DNA from: Perkinsus marinus ATCC 50983
Taxonomy: Eukaryota > Perkinsozoa > Perkinsida > Perkinsidae
Length of the DNA stretch: 64,000 bases
Assembly (NCBI RefSeq): GCF_000006405.1
Contig: NW_003210321.1
Location: 359,472 to 423,471, forward strand
Reading direction: 5' to 3'
The translations under genes and the position numbers were made by a program. Under the pieces are notes generated by a model. That model did no database searches, was not told where the DNA came from, and saw only the letters and a program-made list of their open reading frames with translations. Shown here in pieces: positions 51,668-63,975 of the stretch. Each line of letters begins with the position of its first letter. The stretch's first letter is position 1.

Positions 51668-53457
51668 CTACGCTGTCGAGGCCAGAGCTAGGCATGACAT
51701 CGAGTCACGTACAAGTTCAGCGCAGTCTCGGCCACATAGCCTATTATTTACGAGAAATTCCTTGCCCATGATCCGTTGATGCCATTCTATCATCATCTTC
51801 ATCACAGTTGTTGCGACTCCTAGACGTTCAGCAATGGAGACTAGGACCTACAGAGTTAAGGCCGACGTTTGTAATACAGTACCACATCTTACACAGAGAC
51901 CCCAACCGATGTCGTCCACAACCACCCGATGCTTGGGGTTCGGTGCTACTCCCTGAGTGATCACAACTACAATGAGAGAGCGAGATGGGGTGTACATCTG
52001 CCGTCTCAATCACCGGAGTACGGGCCATCGAATAAGCCTGATTAGTCCCAACCATCTTAGCCAGGGTACTCTTGTCTTTAATTTGGTCTCCATACTGTAC
52101 CAAGAGTCTGTCCCTCAATCGCAAGATCTTCAAGCAGGACTCTCGGCCTGAGGGCGTTCCCGTCTGGCATCGAGTGACCTGTCCCAGTCGGGTACCGGTC
52201 GCTTGGAAAAAGGCCGACTTGATAGCCTGGAGTTCCTCATCCATCGCCTCGAGGACATGACCACTTAGCTCATCCATGTCGCGGTAACTGCATCACTACA
52301 ATAGACAGTGTGCTAGAGCCAAGAAGACAACTCGTACAGCCACGCCCTAGGGCGAGATTCTCCCTTCAAGTTCTTGCCGGGCGCCCATTTTCTGAAGATG
52401 CCCCAGTATCTACAATAACGTCGGCTCGTGCTGTCACCAACAGGCTCAGTGGTACGTTGCCGGGTGGATGATCTGATTCGCCGGGTTAAACACAATTGGA
52501 CAGAAGTCCTCAATGACGTGGATGCTGGGTTGTGAACAGCCTACTGGAACATGCCTCCAGCAAGTTGCAGCACTTTTACCTTCACTCTGCACTGCGAACA
52601 GCGGCTGTATGTTTCCCTGCACCCACTGAGAGCTCAAGTTTATGACGGCACACTCGATGCCTAGATGGGAGACAGGCCCGGCAACGATAGTAGACGAGGA
52701 TGGCTACTTGATTTGGGGCCTACTATTTCGCACTCTCGACCGACATTGATTGTCCGGCACAGCCAAGGGATGTTACGGAGAGCGAAGAATCTGTCGAGAG
52801 CGATGGACCGTTTAGAAAGGCGTTGAAGCCTCACTTTATCCCGGGTCCGAAAACCCTATGTGCCAAGACGTGCACAAGGCCCTGGGCGAAGATAGTGCCG
52901 ACTACTGTTCTCTCAGTGTTGATGAACGGCTGCATCATTTCAAAGGCCTATAGACCAAATCGTGCGCCTCATAGGCCTATCACGACCTCTTTGGTGGCAT
53001 TGACTGGACCAGTCCACAGAATTATGTCGGCATTGGGCAGAACTTCGCTCGGCTCCGACGAAACCTTATCGACCAGGCCTTCTTGCGAGGCTGGAACAAG
53101 AAAACCATGACGATCCCTGGCGGCGACTGCGAGAGCCCCAAGGTAGTCCTTACATCCATCGGGGAAGCGGACCACAGGTGAACTGATCCAAGCCTCTGGT
53201 TTGGTGGTCAGCAGTTGGACACGGACCTAGAGAAGCTCCGATGAGAACGAGGTTATCTCGGCGTTTGGTCTGACTCGGCCTTTGGTGTTGCCGTGGACGA
53301 GAGAGGCACACACGTGGCCCGAGTTGCCGCCGCCCACAATAGTGAGCACCTTGGAATGAGGAGGGGCTGGGGAGACATGCTCCGCGATAATGGATGCTCT
53401 TTGCATGACGAACGGCGAGACTAGGACAGGGACATGAGTGTTCGGACAACGAGACAA
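51668..53457 (-). CDS. Opine (octopine/nopaline-type) dehydrogenase
   Basis: NAD(P)-dependent enzyme that reductively joins a 2-oxo acid such as pyruvate with an amino acid, regenerating NAD+ in anaerobic glycolysis. The start at 53457 leads to the Rossmann motif KVLTIVGGGNSGHVCASLVH, then DYLGALAVAARDRHGFLVPA, VLPNADIILWTGPVNATKEV and NTERTVVGTIFAQGLVHVLA. Next come RFFALRNIPWLCRTINVGRE, NPANQIIHPAT, then the helical domain DELSGHVLEAMDEELQAIKS, RDRLLVQYGDQIKDKSTLAK and AYSMARTPVIE. The C-terminus, VVVDDIGWGLCV spliced to VLVSIAERLGVATTVMKMMI and MGKEFLVNNRLCGRDCAELV, matches the family's catalytic domain end; stop at 51668-51670. Short introns throughout. Substrate cannot be predicted. Family assignment is firm; exact exon ends are partly unchecked. 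Confidence 0.85.
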
Positions 53458-53871
53458 GCCACGGGTTATTGAGATGGTTGTTGCACATGCTGTCGCCTTT
53501 TTGAAACATGCGACGAAATTATTCTTCTCTATAGAAGAACTCTGCTAAGCTGCTAGCAAAAGACTCTCGACCGTTCTGCACGCGCTTTCGGGCTGCTCTG
53601 GAAGGACCCGCGGTACTGAGGGGATTTGACTAACATAACCGACATTGGATAGGAGCACCTAGACTCCACATTGTCCGGGTTCCGAAATTGGTCTAGAGAA
53701 AGCCCATCGGGAGCGGATCCTTTATGGAGGCCACCATCCGGCAACTGACCTGATAATAAACCTTGATATGAATTTACAGTGAAAATTCATGTGTAAATTT
53801 CACACAACTTTATCATTGGAACCGCTGATACAATCGTTCGAAAGGAACATGACAAACGACTGAGTATGGTT
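53458..53871. other. Intergenic region between opine dehydrogenase and EXO1
   Basis: About 410 bp. A minus-strand 63-aa frame at 53553-53744 has no support. Probably the EXO1 3' and dehydrogenase 5' flanks. Confidence 0.4.
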
Positions 53872-56244
53872 TCATGCACGGTGGCGACTGAACAACCTCA
53901 AGGCCTCACCTCTTTTGCGGCGCTTCTCACCACTGTTGCTGTATACTGACAAGGACACCCGCGAGCCCTTATCGGAAACGTACGGCGACTTCGCCGCAGA
54001 CACCTCGCTCGCGACCTGCATCACTTCACCCCCAGATTGACCGACGACCATGTCACATTCGGCCGGCCTACGCAGATTATGGGAATCCAACCTTCCGGTC
54101 TGGCTGCCTCCTGATCTCTTCCTCTTCTTCGACGTCTGCGCATCATTACTGTCATCGTCAAGATCGATGGTGTCAATTGCGCATTTAGTCGGTGGTGCTT
54201 CGCTCCGCCGGCTCTCTCCACATGTTTTGAAGAGTGCCGCCAGAGGGCTCTGTTGGCGCACAGTTGGGCGAACGGACGCCGCGGGGAGTGAGCTGAGCCG
54301 CGCTCGAGTCGACTGTCGTTGCTGATAGACGAGCAGTGGAACCGAACCCGACGCCTCTGGTTGCCCACCTGGGTCCACTTGGAAGAGCGAACGTGAGCAG
54401 CTCGTGTTGGGGGTGCACCCCGGGACTGGAAAGGCATTTTAGTTTCCGGATGGAGGCTGCCTTCTGCCACTTGTTCGGCCTCAGGGTTCGAGTAAAGTCT
54501 GAACTTGGCCATATATTGTCAACTACTTCGGCGAATCGAACTGATACTTCCCCCAGAACTGCCGTAGCTCCGCAGCATAGTGCATATCCTCGTCTACATC
54601 GAGGAGCGGCCGAAGCCTACGACTCGAAGGACACCAAACGGTTTGATGTCGAAAAGTGAGTAGAGCACGCTCGAACATATCGGCGTAGCCCTCGGGGAAC
54701 TCCAGGCCGGCAATTTGGGCAAGGTTCATGATTCGACTAATGCTGGGACCACCCCGCAACACGAAGCCGTACGCCTAATCAAGCAAGTCGGCCCACGTGA
54801 GAGCTCCCAGAATCGTCACCTTCTTAGGCCCCATGCCGGTTACTGAGGGTAGATAGTCACAGCCTGCGAGGACGCAGTAGTGTAGGAATGAATCTTGAGG
54901 AAATGAAATCAAAGTTCGAAGGAAATCGGGATTGCCCTCACATACCACGGCTGAATCGACAAACGCCCTCCGCAAGCTCGTCATCGGGGTCGGCCACAGT
55001 GTTGGTGGTAGGGGGTGCATCGGGCAGCATTCGCTTGGGAAGCGATATGGACACGCCAGAACGGCACTTGGCGCTATCTGATCGTCATGGTAGTGGCACG
55101 ATGAGACATTAGATATGCTACGTCCAGAACCGGCGACGAGATCCAATTTATAAATAACATGGGGGCAGCCAAAGGGCAGGAGGTCAGAGTCTTCGGATAT
55201 CACAGCATCGACGAGCCTACCAATGTGGTAGTCGTAAAGTGCCAATGCAGAGAGCTGGTGATTCATTCCAGGACACGTCCGAGAAACGTTATCGGGCTGT
55301 GCATGAAGATCGGCATGATGAGCTCACGTGCACTCCAGCCCTACATCTGAGTTCAGCTAGGGCACGAATATAAACCCACAAATCTGATGTCAAAGTAACG
55401 GAAACTGCAGATTCCCGAAATCCCAACGTCAATAGAAAATCTAGTAACGAGGACATCACCACTAGACCCTCAACTGTCTCGATGATTTGTCTATCGTGTA
55501 ACACCAGCTCAGAATGAAGTGAGAGTTGACCCTTAGTATCAATCAGGACGATCGAACACGTCCAATACTCACCCATTCAAAGCAAGGTACGCGAGCTGGG
55601 CGTCGGCTTCATAAGGTGCAATAATCCAGCGAACTCGAGGGCCGAACTTTCGACCTGTCCAACAGACCCAGATGCTCAACAGGCTCACTGGTTCGAGACA
55701 CCTCTGATCAGCGAGATGAGCTCTGCTGCCATGTCCGGTGTAACGTCTGCTGCACGCGTGAACATCTTACGGGCAGCTGCATGGTTGCCAGCTTTCCGAT
55801 ACTCTAAACCCAGCTCTCGTGCCTGCATAAAGCATGGTCGAGACCAAGGCTCTATATAATCCACTTGGACAGGCGATAGGCGTCTCGCACTCACTTCTTG
55901 GCGACGCTTTTGTCGCTCGTCTTCAACACCGAGCTTAGCAGGCAAAGGGCACCCATCGAAGACTAAAACGACTTCAGCGACTCCCGCGGACAGGAGCACT
56001 TCCAGTCGCCGAACACAATAGTTGAGATGCAGACTGGTGGGCTTCCCTAACAGGCACTCAGGACTAGTACAGCTCGAAACTAATTACCCGTGACGACGTC
56101 CATAGCAGCATTGCCAGCTTGAAGACCTCGATGCAACCATACATACGTGTCCACGGCTATACGCTTATCCCTGTACTCGGAAAGATCTTGGCAAATGGGC
56201 CGCTGGAGCTGCTCTAGACTTTTCAGGAGTCCGTTTATCCCCAT
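53872..56244 (-). CDS. EXO1: Exonuclease 1 (5'-3' exonuclease of the FEN1/XPG family)
   Basis: Nuclear 5'-3' exonuclease and flap nuclease for mismatch repair and DNA end resection. The start at 56244 gives MGINGLLKSLEQLQRPICQD then RIAVDTYVWLHRGL, diagnostic of EXO1 rather than FEN1. Active-site residues are all visible: VVLVFDGCPLPAK, APYEADAQLAYLALNG (about 55590-55640), AVISEDSDLLPFGCP and LAGCDYLPSVTGMGPKK with the helix-two-turn-helix. A further exon reads IMNLAQIAGLEFPEGYADMF and ELRQFWGKYQF. The tail is low-complexity, with a basic SKKRKRSGG nuclear-localisation-like cluster and QQSPLAALF, close to a PCNA-interacting (PIP) box. The last exon ends with TGA at 53872-53874. The protein is shorter than the roughly 850 residues of human EXO1. 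Introns are short and phases mostly fit. Confidence 0.92.
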
Positions 56245-57425
56245 TGTTGGTGAACTACGCAATGTATTGACGACAATCGGTAAACACAATGCATCAGTTG
56301 TGGTCAACAGAGTAGGTCAGCAGCAAACCAGCTTTCACTATTAGTCAGACACATATCGCGCGCCCCGCCACAGCTACCACCACGAATGATGTCAATAGCA
56401 GTAGATACAGGAGCGGCGGCACTGGCAGGATGCTGCAACAGCAGCGGCTATTATCAACGAAATGGAAGCTCCCAGGCTATCGGAAGCAGGAGCATCAATC
56501 ACGAATTAAAATGATGGACGAAGTCGACACAACACTATCTCTAAAGTCGTTTAGCACCAATAAGCAAAGCCTTTGCTCTAAGTAGGTTTGTACCCACTCA
56601 AACACGATCGGCAGGGGGCACGAGTTCACAAGGCTGCTGCTGCTGCTAGTGCTATTACTACTACGATAATAATACTAATAACCAAAATAGGGATTAGCAC
56701 AAGTAGGGAATACTCAGTGTAATGCGAGAACTAGAAGACTGAGTTATGATAGCAATAGTCACAGAATGGTATTATCATCATCACCATATCCGAGGTGCCG
56801 AGGACAATGAACGAGTCACGTACTGGGCACAGTAAAGCAGCAACAACAGCAGCACAGATTGCATCGGGGCAATGCGTTGACATGATGGGCGGTTGTCGGA
56901 GATGACCAACCGAGACACCATTCGCACACTACTCCCAACGCCCATGTATAAGTAAAGAAGATCAGAACGACGATCTGCAAAAAGTTTGTTCTAAGATGGC
57001 GCGGTTGTATTCGCGATAATGATGATGATGATAACTGATAGCGATGTTTTTTTGGTATATTGTAACACGATGTAGAACGCTGTTGATGACGATATGGAGC
57101 ATATCCGAACCCCAACCTGAAACAGATTCCGTGAGTATCATCATTTGGCCTCCAAATTGGCTCACCAAATAATCCAATTTTGGATACTGAAGTTCTTAGA
57201 CTCTTCCTCTCGTTACACTACTAGGAGAGGGGGTATTACCAAAGTACGCGAGAATACTGATACGATATGAATTACAGCAGGAGATGGTAGCAGCGGATAG
57301 TCAGCAGTAACAGGTGCAGACTCCTGGTACCAACCAAGTGCTGTAGGAGAGTAACCGTTCTCGACGGTTGATTACGATAATCAAGTAATACTACTACTCA
57401 GCGGAAATACATCATGCAACGACAC
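56245..57425. other. Long spacer with simple-sequence tracts
   Basis: About 1.2 kb without supported exons between the EXO1 start and the RRM gene's stop. Contains trinucleotide tracts such as CTGCTGCTGCTGCTAG (about 56634-56650), ACTACTACGATAATAATACT near 56660 and AGCAGCAACAACAGCAGCA near 56836. Probably non-coding. Confidence 0.5.
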
Positions 57426-60400
57426 CTAGCTACTGAAAGAGTCACGATGGGGAGCCAAAGTAGCTGCACCAGCGGCTTTCCAGTACATAGACGGATCATG
57501 ATCAGAGGTGACGGTACTCGACTGAACGAATGGCTGTCGTTGGCCAGACGGCTGACTACGACCAAGCGACAATGATTGTTGTTGATAGCCACAATAACTG
57601 GCATCGGTAGTGTCCACGCTGAGCAGCAACAGACTGATGAGATAATGCCAACCTGGAACGTCTTACTCGTCCTGGACCGGACTGTCCAGTTCAACATGCA
57701 CACCGGATGCGAGCCAATGGATGGGAACCTTGCGAAAGATGAAAAGGAGTGGTCCGGTACCAACAGGGTGGGGGGGTACTACTCGTTCGTCACCGCTGGA
57801 CATTCGCAGATTCACGGTGGTCATTGCATTAACAGCTTCCTCCATAGTGTTGAACGACACAATACCAAGGCTGAATCGGACAATATCGTCACGCGCCACA
57901 AAATTAGAGTCTCGAGAGCTACCTCCGTGAAGGTATGATGTGTGCCGAATTGACATGACCAAATTCTGAAAACACTCCAGCGATCTCAGTCTCATCCGTG
58001 GTGGATGGAACCTGAGTAATCGAAGACCAATATCACGACTAGGAAGAGGTGTCCGATGCATGTCTACTCTGAACACGAGGAGACTAGTTTCTTCTGGATG
58101 TCGTCGCATTCTCCTACCACCAAAACACGACGGCGCCGCCGCATTTTCCTACAGCACACATTATCGATAGCCACAGTAACAAACTCACCTTGCGATGCGT
58201 ATAGTGCCTCGCTGAAGACCCTCTGTTGAGCATCTCATATGAGTCAGGCGAGTCGACAGCCATGGGCCTCACAGAGAGCCTTCGGCCGGTTTCTGCCAAT
58301 ACAAAAAGGTGACCAACGGAGATCGATGAGGACGCAACCCACGTTCAAAGGTGAAGTTATCACAGGTCAACCGAGCTCGTTCCGCATCTTGCTCCGAGTC
58401 AAATGTGACCACAGCGCATCCAGGCGGGAACGACACGAGTTGGACCTAGTCACGGCAATGCGCCCCTGTAAGCTCGCACTGCAATAGACTCACGTCGCGC
58501 ATAGGGCCGAACAGCTTGAACATCGCGACCACATCTTCGAGGAAGAAGCTTGTGGGCAAACCCGAGATGAAGAGGGTTCGTGACGGACCTTAGACGATAC
58601 CTCTAAACGATGCTAACAATATGCACTACCGTCTTCGCCTGCCATACCCATCAAGTTCATACCATCCCGACCTGAAAATGATCTTATTCGTAGTCATACA
58701 TAGATCCTACGATTACCATCATCCCAGGGTATTTGTCGAAAAGCCCGGCCAGTGCTATCCAGAGGAATACTATCACCCTGAAGTGGTGCACTCGATCAAT
58801 GCTAGTAGTACTAAATGAGTACCTCAGCACTATTTCCAGTACGGCCGAGTCTCAACGCCCCCGCAGTCCCCATAGCTGACGTCATTTTAGCTTGAGAGCG
58901 ACTCATCTGCAAAGGAAACATCTCTCAAAAAACAAAAGGAAAGCCTAGATTCACCATGGTATCGTTTCTGGTAGTATCGCTAGCTGTTGCTGAAGCGACA
59001 CGTTGCTTGGCAGTAGCAGCGGCAGCAGCAGTCGCAGCCGCGATGATCGAAGCAAGGTTCTGAACATACCGCCACATACCGCACCTTCGCAACTTCCTAA
59101 ACCCGACTTTCCTCGCATTCGTATATGATCCAGAGCACACACCAGAGGCATTACTCGCATGAAATTTCAGGGGGCCCAGGATGAGCTCAGCGGCTATCAA
59201 TTTGAATTGACTATAGAACATACACGTCTCAGTAACAAGCTGCCTACCGCTTCACTCATGTGGCCCGAGCTCTCCATCGCTGCAACACTAGCTGCCGCCA
59301 CAGCAGCGCTGATCGACGCCAATGACCTTTCGTCCTTCTTAGGACTCTGTGAAGCCGATGTAGAAGCGATAGGGCCTGCTCATCTCCAATCGTTCGAGGG
59401 GTCACCACCAAATGTTATGAATCACTCACTCCGATCCGCTGTCGCTCTAGCAGTATCCATAGACCGAGACCTCCCATGTTCCTTCGTTTCGGGTGCACCA
59501 CCCTTAGCCAAAGGGTGAGCAGGCGGGGCTGCTATCATAGACTACTTCGTCAAGCCTTGATCCGATAGTGTTACCTTGGGGCTTCGGCCAATCCAGTCTC
59601 AGAACGATAGGCCGACCACGAAGGTTCGCCTGCTGACCGCTCCCGTACATCTTCATAAACTCTTGCTGTAATAACACAGATCAGCAGGGCTAGCGAGGCC
59701 GAGCTCTATTACGGCTTGCTCAGGAGTGATGAACTCGACGAAGGCGGCTCCATCAGAATTACCATTCTTCCTCACCACCTTCACATCACAGACTACGTCC
59801 CCTTGTACAGGCCTGTCCATGAATAAAGCGTGCCCACGAAGAGCTCAAGTGATGGTATTACTCTATCATAGACAACAGGTCATGCTCATCAATATCCTTA
59901 GGAAGACCTCCGACGAACACCTGAATGACAGCATGCTCTCTTGTAAGGACCCAAGGCGAGGCCACCAACCCTCTTCTTAGGAGGTATTCCAAGCTCATCG
60001 TCCTTGCCATCCGTATGATGACTATTCTGTTTCTGCTCCTGTGGCCCATCACAAGCGACAGCAACGGGAGAATTATGGGTCGGCGAAGCGAACTGAACCT
60101 GCAGTACAGTGCCAAAGAGCTCTCACTGTCCACTTCTAACCTGCAACGGTCTTTTCATCGACCCCAGCCAGTAATGGTTGTGAAGGCCCCTTATACAGGC
60201 CTCGCACTCAGTAACGCTAGAGTATCGGAGCCACGCACACCCTCTAGACCGACCTAGCTTGTCACGTTGGACCTATACAAGACCTAACGTCCACAGCCTT
60301 CCGAAGACAGTCTCACCGAGAGCTCCTTGACAATGCCAAATTTGGCAAATAAAGGGTAGAGCTCTTGCTCAGTCATAAAGTAAGGAAGGGCTCCTACGAA

Positions 60401-60827
60401 TAACTGACCAAAAGGTCGACTCATGAGCCCGACAAACACTGAGAACTGTACCTTGCAGCCATCACTAGCCGTCGCGCCAGATGATGAGGTAGCACTAGTA
60501 GAGACGGTGGTACCACCGAGTGATACAGCGGGAGGAAGAGCCTAGTCAGAGAGGTAACACCCTAGTCCAGCATTATCGCAAAACATACTGCTTCCAAGCT
60601 TATTGTCTTATGGCCGGGATCAGCAGCAGGTGTGACTACCTCCTTCCCTACAGGACGAGTAGTAGCCTCACTAGGCCTACCCTCATACGCCTACCCTGCT
60701 CCACAGTAACGTGTCCTTGTCCATCACTCGCTTTATCAACAGACAATGCGCTCACTTGATCACTAAGTTGATCATGAGTAACCACGTCCCCTTCATCGAT
60801 GGGGCACTCACCATTCACGATGGGCAT
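57426..60827 (-). CDS. CELF/Bruno-like protein with about four RRM domains
   Basis: RNA-binding protein, probably a regulator of mRNA splicing, translation or stability. Met at 60827 opens MPIVNGECPIDEGDVVTHDQ. RRM1 (about 60110-60420): QLFVGALPYFMTEQELYPLF, then RGCAWLRYSSVTECEACIRG and LHNHYWLGSMKRPLQVRSG, like CELF RRM1. RRM2: VFVGGLPKDIDEHDLLSMIE and GAAFVEFITPEQAVIELG (about 59700-59915). RRM3: TLFISGLPTSFFLEDVVAMF, then GCAVVTFDSEQDAERARLTC (about 58290-58590). RRM4: TDETEIAGVFSEFGHVNSAH and GIVSFNTMEEAVNAM (about 57820-58000). The tail is Gln/Ser-rich (YQQQSLSLGRSQPSGQRQPF) and stops at 57426. Both RNP motifs are recognisable in each domain. Subfamily placement is tentative; a generic multi-RRM protein is the alternative. 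Confidence 0.82.
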
Positions 60828-61032
60828 ATTGGAAGTGACAATGGGCCCAAATCTACAGCATACAATTTCGTGGCGCAGTGAAGCTATCATAAGAACTCCT
60901 TTTCGAGTCCCTCCATTGATGCACCCTATAAAATCAACACCATTACGTCGGAAACGAGCGACACAAGTGACAAGTCCAGGAACTCCGAAACTCAGAAAAA
61001 ATCACCTAATTTCAGTATGCTGAGAAGTCATG

Positions 61033-63520
61033 TCAAAGTAACCACCCGACGGCCCATCGGCCCGCATACATCACCACATAGTACCACGGGGCCTTCCAAT
61101 ACCGTCTTTCCTCATCATTTCTCAATGCATATTCCATCATCACTGCTACCCTATCTACAGGGGATCCATGCCGGTAGTTAGTGGCTCTAATGTAGTTCAC
61201 ACAACGTGATACAAAGAGGAGCTCTCGGGGGAACGACTTCGTGTCTTCGACCAGCCTTTGCCATTTCTCTTTAATACGCTGTTCCTTCTCAAAGCGACTA
61301 AGTCCAGACCACTCCGCTTGCCTCAGTTGCTCGGCCGCTTCGGAGTCCCGCCATCCCTCGAGATTTCTCAAACGACTCATCATCATCACTGAAGCCAGCA
61401 TGTCGAAATCCTTCACACCCCAAGACTCGCATATGGACTTCAACTTTTGCCGATCTCCATGAGCAATGGCACACCAGAACCGCGTGTACTCCTTCCTGAG
61501 TTCCTCAGGGAAGTCGGTGCAGAGACCGTGATCGATAAGAACCTAAGCCGACCCAAGGCTTTTCTCGCTATCTCTGAAAATGTGAGACGTGATAAAGTCT
61601 CATTTCCTCCGAATAACCCATTATCGGCTGCAGACTAATATCACAGCTCCATAGTTCCCAAAATTGATGGGAAACAAAGTTCCACGTTGGAACAGGATCA
61701 CACTACATATTCATTGCAGACTAGACTGTCGTGTTGGCGAGCGCTATTTCACACGACCACGTAGGCGTCCTTGCCTTCCCTTACTATTTGGTGAGGATGA
61801 TATCTTCCAAAGAGCCCTTTCCTCCTGCTAGGATGCCGCCGGACCAGCAGATTGCCTGGATGAGGGTCACAGTGGACCTGATCATAGTACCCTGCCAAGT
61901 CGTGTCACCCAGAGGGTGTCACTATTACATGCCCCGTATTGAAGATCTGATGTGCAAACATCTCCGTGCAGTTCCTCACAGTCTTTCCCAAATCAACGCC
62001 CAGCACTGCCGCGTCCGTCACCTTCACCGCCTCGTCGATCCACTCCGCCACTATCACATCTTCGCTCGCCCAGAAAACCTCGGGTACATAAACAACCTCG
62101 TTCAGCTCGGAGTTCTCAAAGTCCGCCTTTGCTCGATCGGAGTTGGCAGCCTCGTTTCGAAGGTCCATCTCCTGCCGAAACTGGTCCCTCGTAAAATCGT
62201 AAGTCCACAACATAGGAATGTCGAAGGACTTCTCCAACGCCCACAGAATGAGCCAATAGGCTCTGAGGTCCCAGGCAACCTGGAAAGTCACGCTAGGTTT
62301 ACGGAGCTTCACAGCTACACTGGTATAAGGCGAAGCCTTGAGCCGTGCTTTATGAACCTGAGGCAACATGCACTCAAATTTCGCTCAACGATAGAGAAAA
62401 TTTTTCACGAACTACCATACCATGCAAAACTTGTTTTGATACCACTACTGATGATATTTTGACAGTCCCTGTATCACATGAAAATTGACGGCCACCACTA
62501 TCGCGGGTATTCTGATGGCCATAGTATCCTGTGAAATTTGACGACCACTGTGCTCTGTCGAGTCAGGATGAACACTGTTGAATTTCAAGTCGAGTGGTCA
62601 ACTACCCAAACTCCTTGGCTGTATCGAAGCAATGACACATTGTGTTATGAAGCATCATATACCATACGAAAGCAACTACTGTGAAAGATGAGTCCAGTCC
62701 CTATCCCAATTCATTCAGGTTCTATCCAAGTTGGTGGTCGATCCAGGCTATACTACACCATGAAGTGTTAGATAGATGGTATTAGAAAGTTCTAAAGGCG
62801 GTGGATGACCAGAGATGGTTCCTCACCTGAGCTATCGATGCACTGGCGACAGGCTCCAGTTCGAAGTCTCGGATAACATCATCAACTCCGGACTCATGTA
62901 GAAGGCGAAGTACCTCACCTACCAAAACTCTGAGTACCCACCAAATCAAAGAAGAGCACTACTCTGTTCCATTTCCAATGCTTTGTCGTGTAGTTCCTCG
63001 AAAGGTTTGTGCATCTCCCTGGGTAGGGCCACTTCCATTGAACAGAGGACCTGTCCTATCTTTACGTACCTGCATCATACGGAAGTTTACCACTCATATA
63101 GGACTTTGTATTTAAGGAGGAGCTATAGCATGAACTTGCTGACTGAAAATAGAGATTTTGAAACCGCATTATTTCGAGTGAATCACATAATTAGGTTGAT
63201 GAACTTTCAGAAGGGATTATACTCTCCTCCCGTTCATCAGTCTTACAGGCCTTCATTTCTCTTGCAAGTTGCCACGATCTCCTCTGCCACACGTCTGTGT
63301 ACTTCCGATGCATTATCAGCATTCCACACTTTCTTGTATTGCCACCATATGAATGCACCACACTTGGCAGCACGGAAGGCTGAAAGGCTCCACTCGAAAA
63401 AAGGGGAAGAGCCATAGACTTACTCCGTCGGCCCACACAATAACAGTAGTTCTCATCGATGAAGTAGATGGCACCAGCACTAGCTGCTGCAGCTAAAGTA
63501 GCTTGTACGCCTCTTCCCAT
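61033..63520 (-). CDS. ADCK/UbiB-family atypical kinase
   Basis: ABC1/ADCK/UbiB protein; relatives in mitochondria or plastids support coenzyme Q or lipid metabolism. The start at 63520 gives MGRGVQATLAAAASAGAIYF, a possible membrane or targeting segment. Then FIWWQYKKVWNADNASEVHR and CKRNEGL spliced to YVKIGQVLCSMEVALPREMH, containing the family's KxGQ motif. FELEPVASASIAQ joins VHKARLKASPYTSVAVKL (ATP-binding Ala/Lys) across an unusually long intron (roughly 62370-62830). Later: RDQFRQEMDLRNEAANSDRA, VYVPEVFWASEDVIVAEWID, CDPHPGNLLVRRHP (catalytic loop) and LVDHGLCTDFPEEL, with DHG in place of DFG as in ADCK1/5. The last exon 61033-61443 ends MYAGRWAVGWLL. All signature motifs are intact. 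Confidence 0.88.
62390..62830 (-). other. Long intron of the ADCK/UbiB gene with a short internal repeat
   Basis: Separates the exon ending PVASASIAQ from the one starting VHKARLK. At roughly 450 nt it is about ten times the common intron size here. It contains two related segments, ATGAAAATTGACGGCCAC and GTGAAATTTGACGACCAC, about 57 bp apart near 62477 and 62533. Confidence 0.6.
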
Positions 63521-63544
63521 TACTTACAAAAATTTAGCTGCGCG

Positions 63545-63800
63545 GTCCCAACCTGTGCGCATTCCGGTCCCAACACGTGCAAGCCCATAGGGGGCTTGTT
63601 TTATAGTGGAAACGCGGGCCTTCGGCCCGCTTTTAACTCTAATCCCTTCTGCAACCCTGTCAAGTATAACCTTACACTAAAATCGTCTACGACTTTAAAG
63701 CTACCTGGTCCAAAAGAGATCAATCACTGGTCCAAAACGTATCAGTTTTCAAAAATTTAACTTGTAAGTTAAATTGAGCGGGCCTTGGACCCGCACACAC
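63545..63800. repeat. GC hairpins and short tandem repeat upstream of the ADCK gene
   Basis: GGTCCCAACCTGTGC and GGTCCCAACACGTGC form a tandem pair about 21 bp apart (63545-63580). Then AAGCCCATAGGGGGCTT, GCGGGCCTTCGGCCCGC followed by TTTT (63614-63634), and GCGGGCCTTGGACCCGC near 63778. The two GCGGGCC hairpins share the same stem. Such density suggests a repeat element or structured RNA. Confidence 0.6.
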
Positions 63801-63908
63801 ACAAAGACAGTTCTGAGTCTCCATATGTACTCGACGGAGCTTTATTCTCTCTCTGGGAATTCTTATGACCGAATCCTTCTTGCGCGCGCTGAAGAAAAAT
63901 GTGGAAAA

Positions 63909-63975
63909 ATGTCTCCCGTGGGATTCGAACGCGGAGTCCAGAATCTCGCTCGCCCAATACTGAGCTAACGGTTTC
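63909..63975 (-). pseudogene. Decayed tRNA-like sequence (possible SINE head)
   Basis: On the minus strand an A-box-like GTTAGCTCAGTATTGGGC with a D-stem GCTC/GAGC is followed by a perfect B-box core GTTCGAATCCC. The 5' acceptor (about GAGAAACCG) does not pair well with the 3' CGGGAGAC, the T-stem is mismatched and no clean 7-nt anticodon loop forms. So it is tRNA-derived but unlikely to be a working tRNA. Confidence 0.5.

Noticed and set aside
61731-62462. 243-aa plus-strand ORF
   Set aside because: It is antisense to the ADCK/UbiB kinase exons, whose motifs (DPHPGN, VAVKL, KIGQ) are clear on the minus strand.
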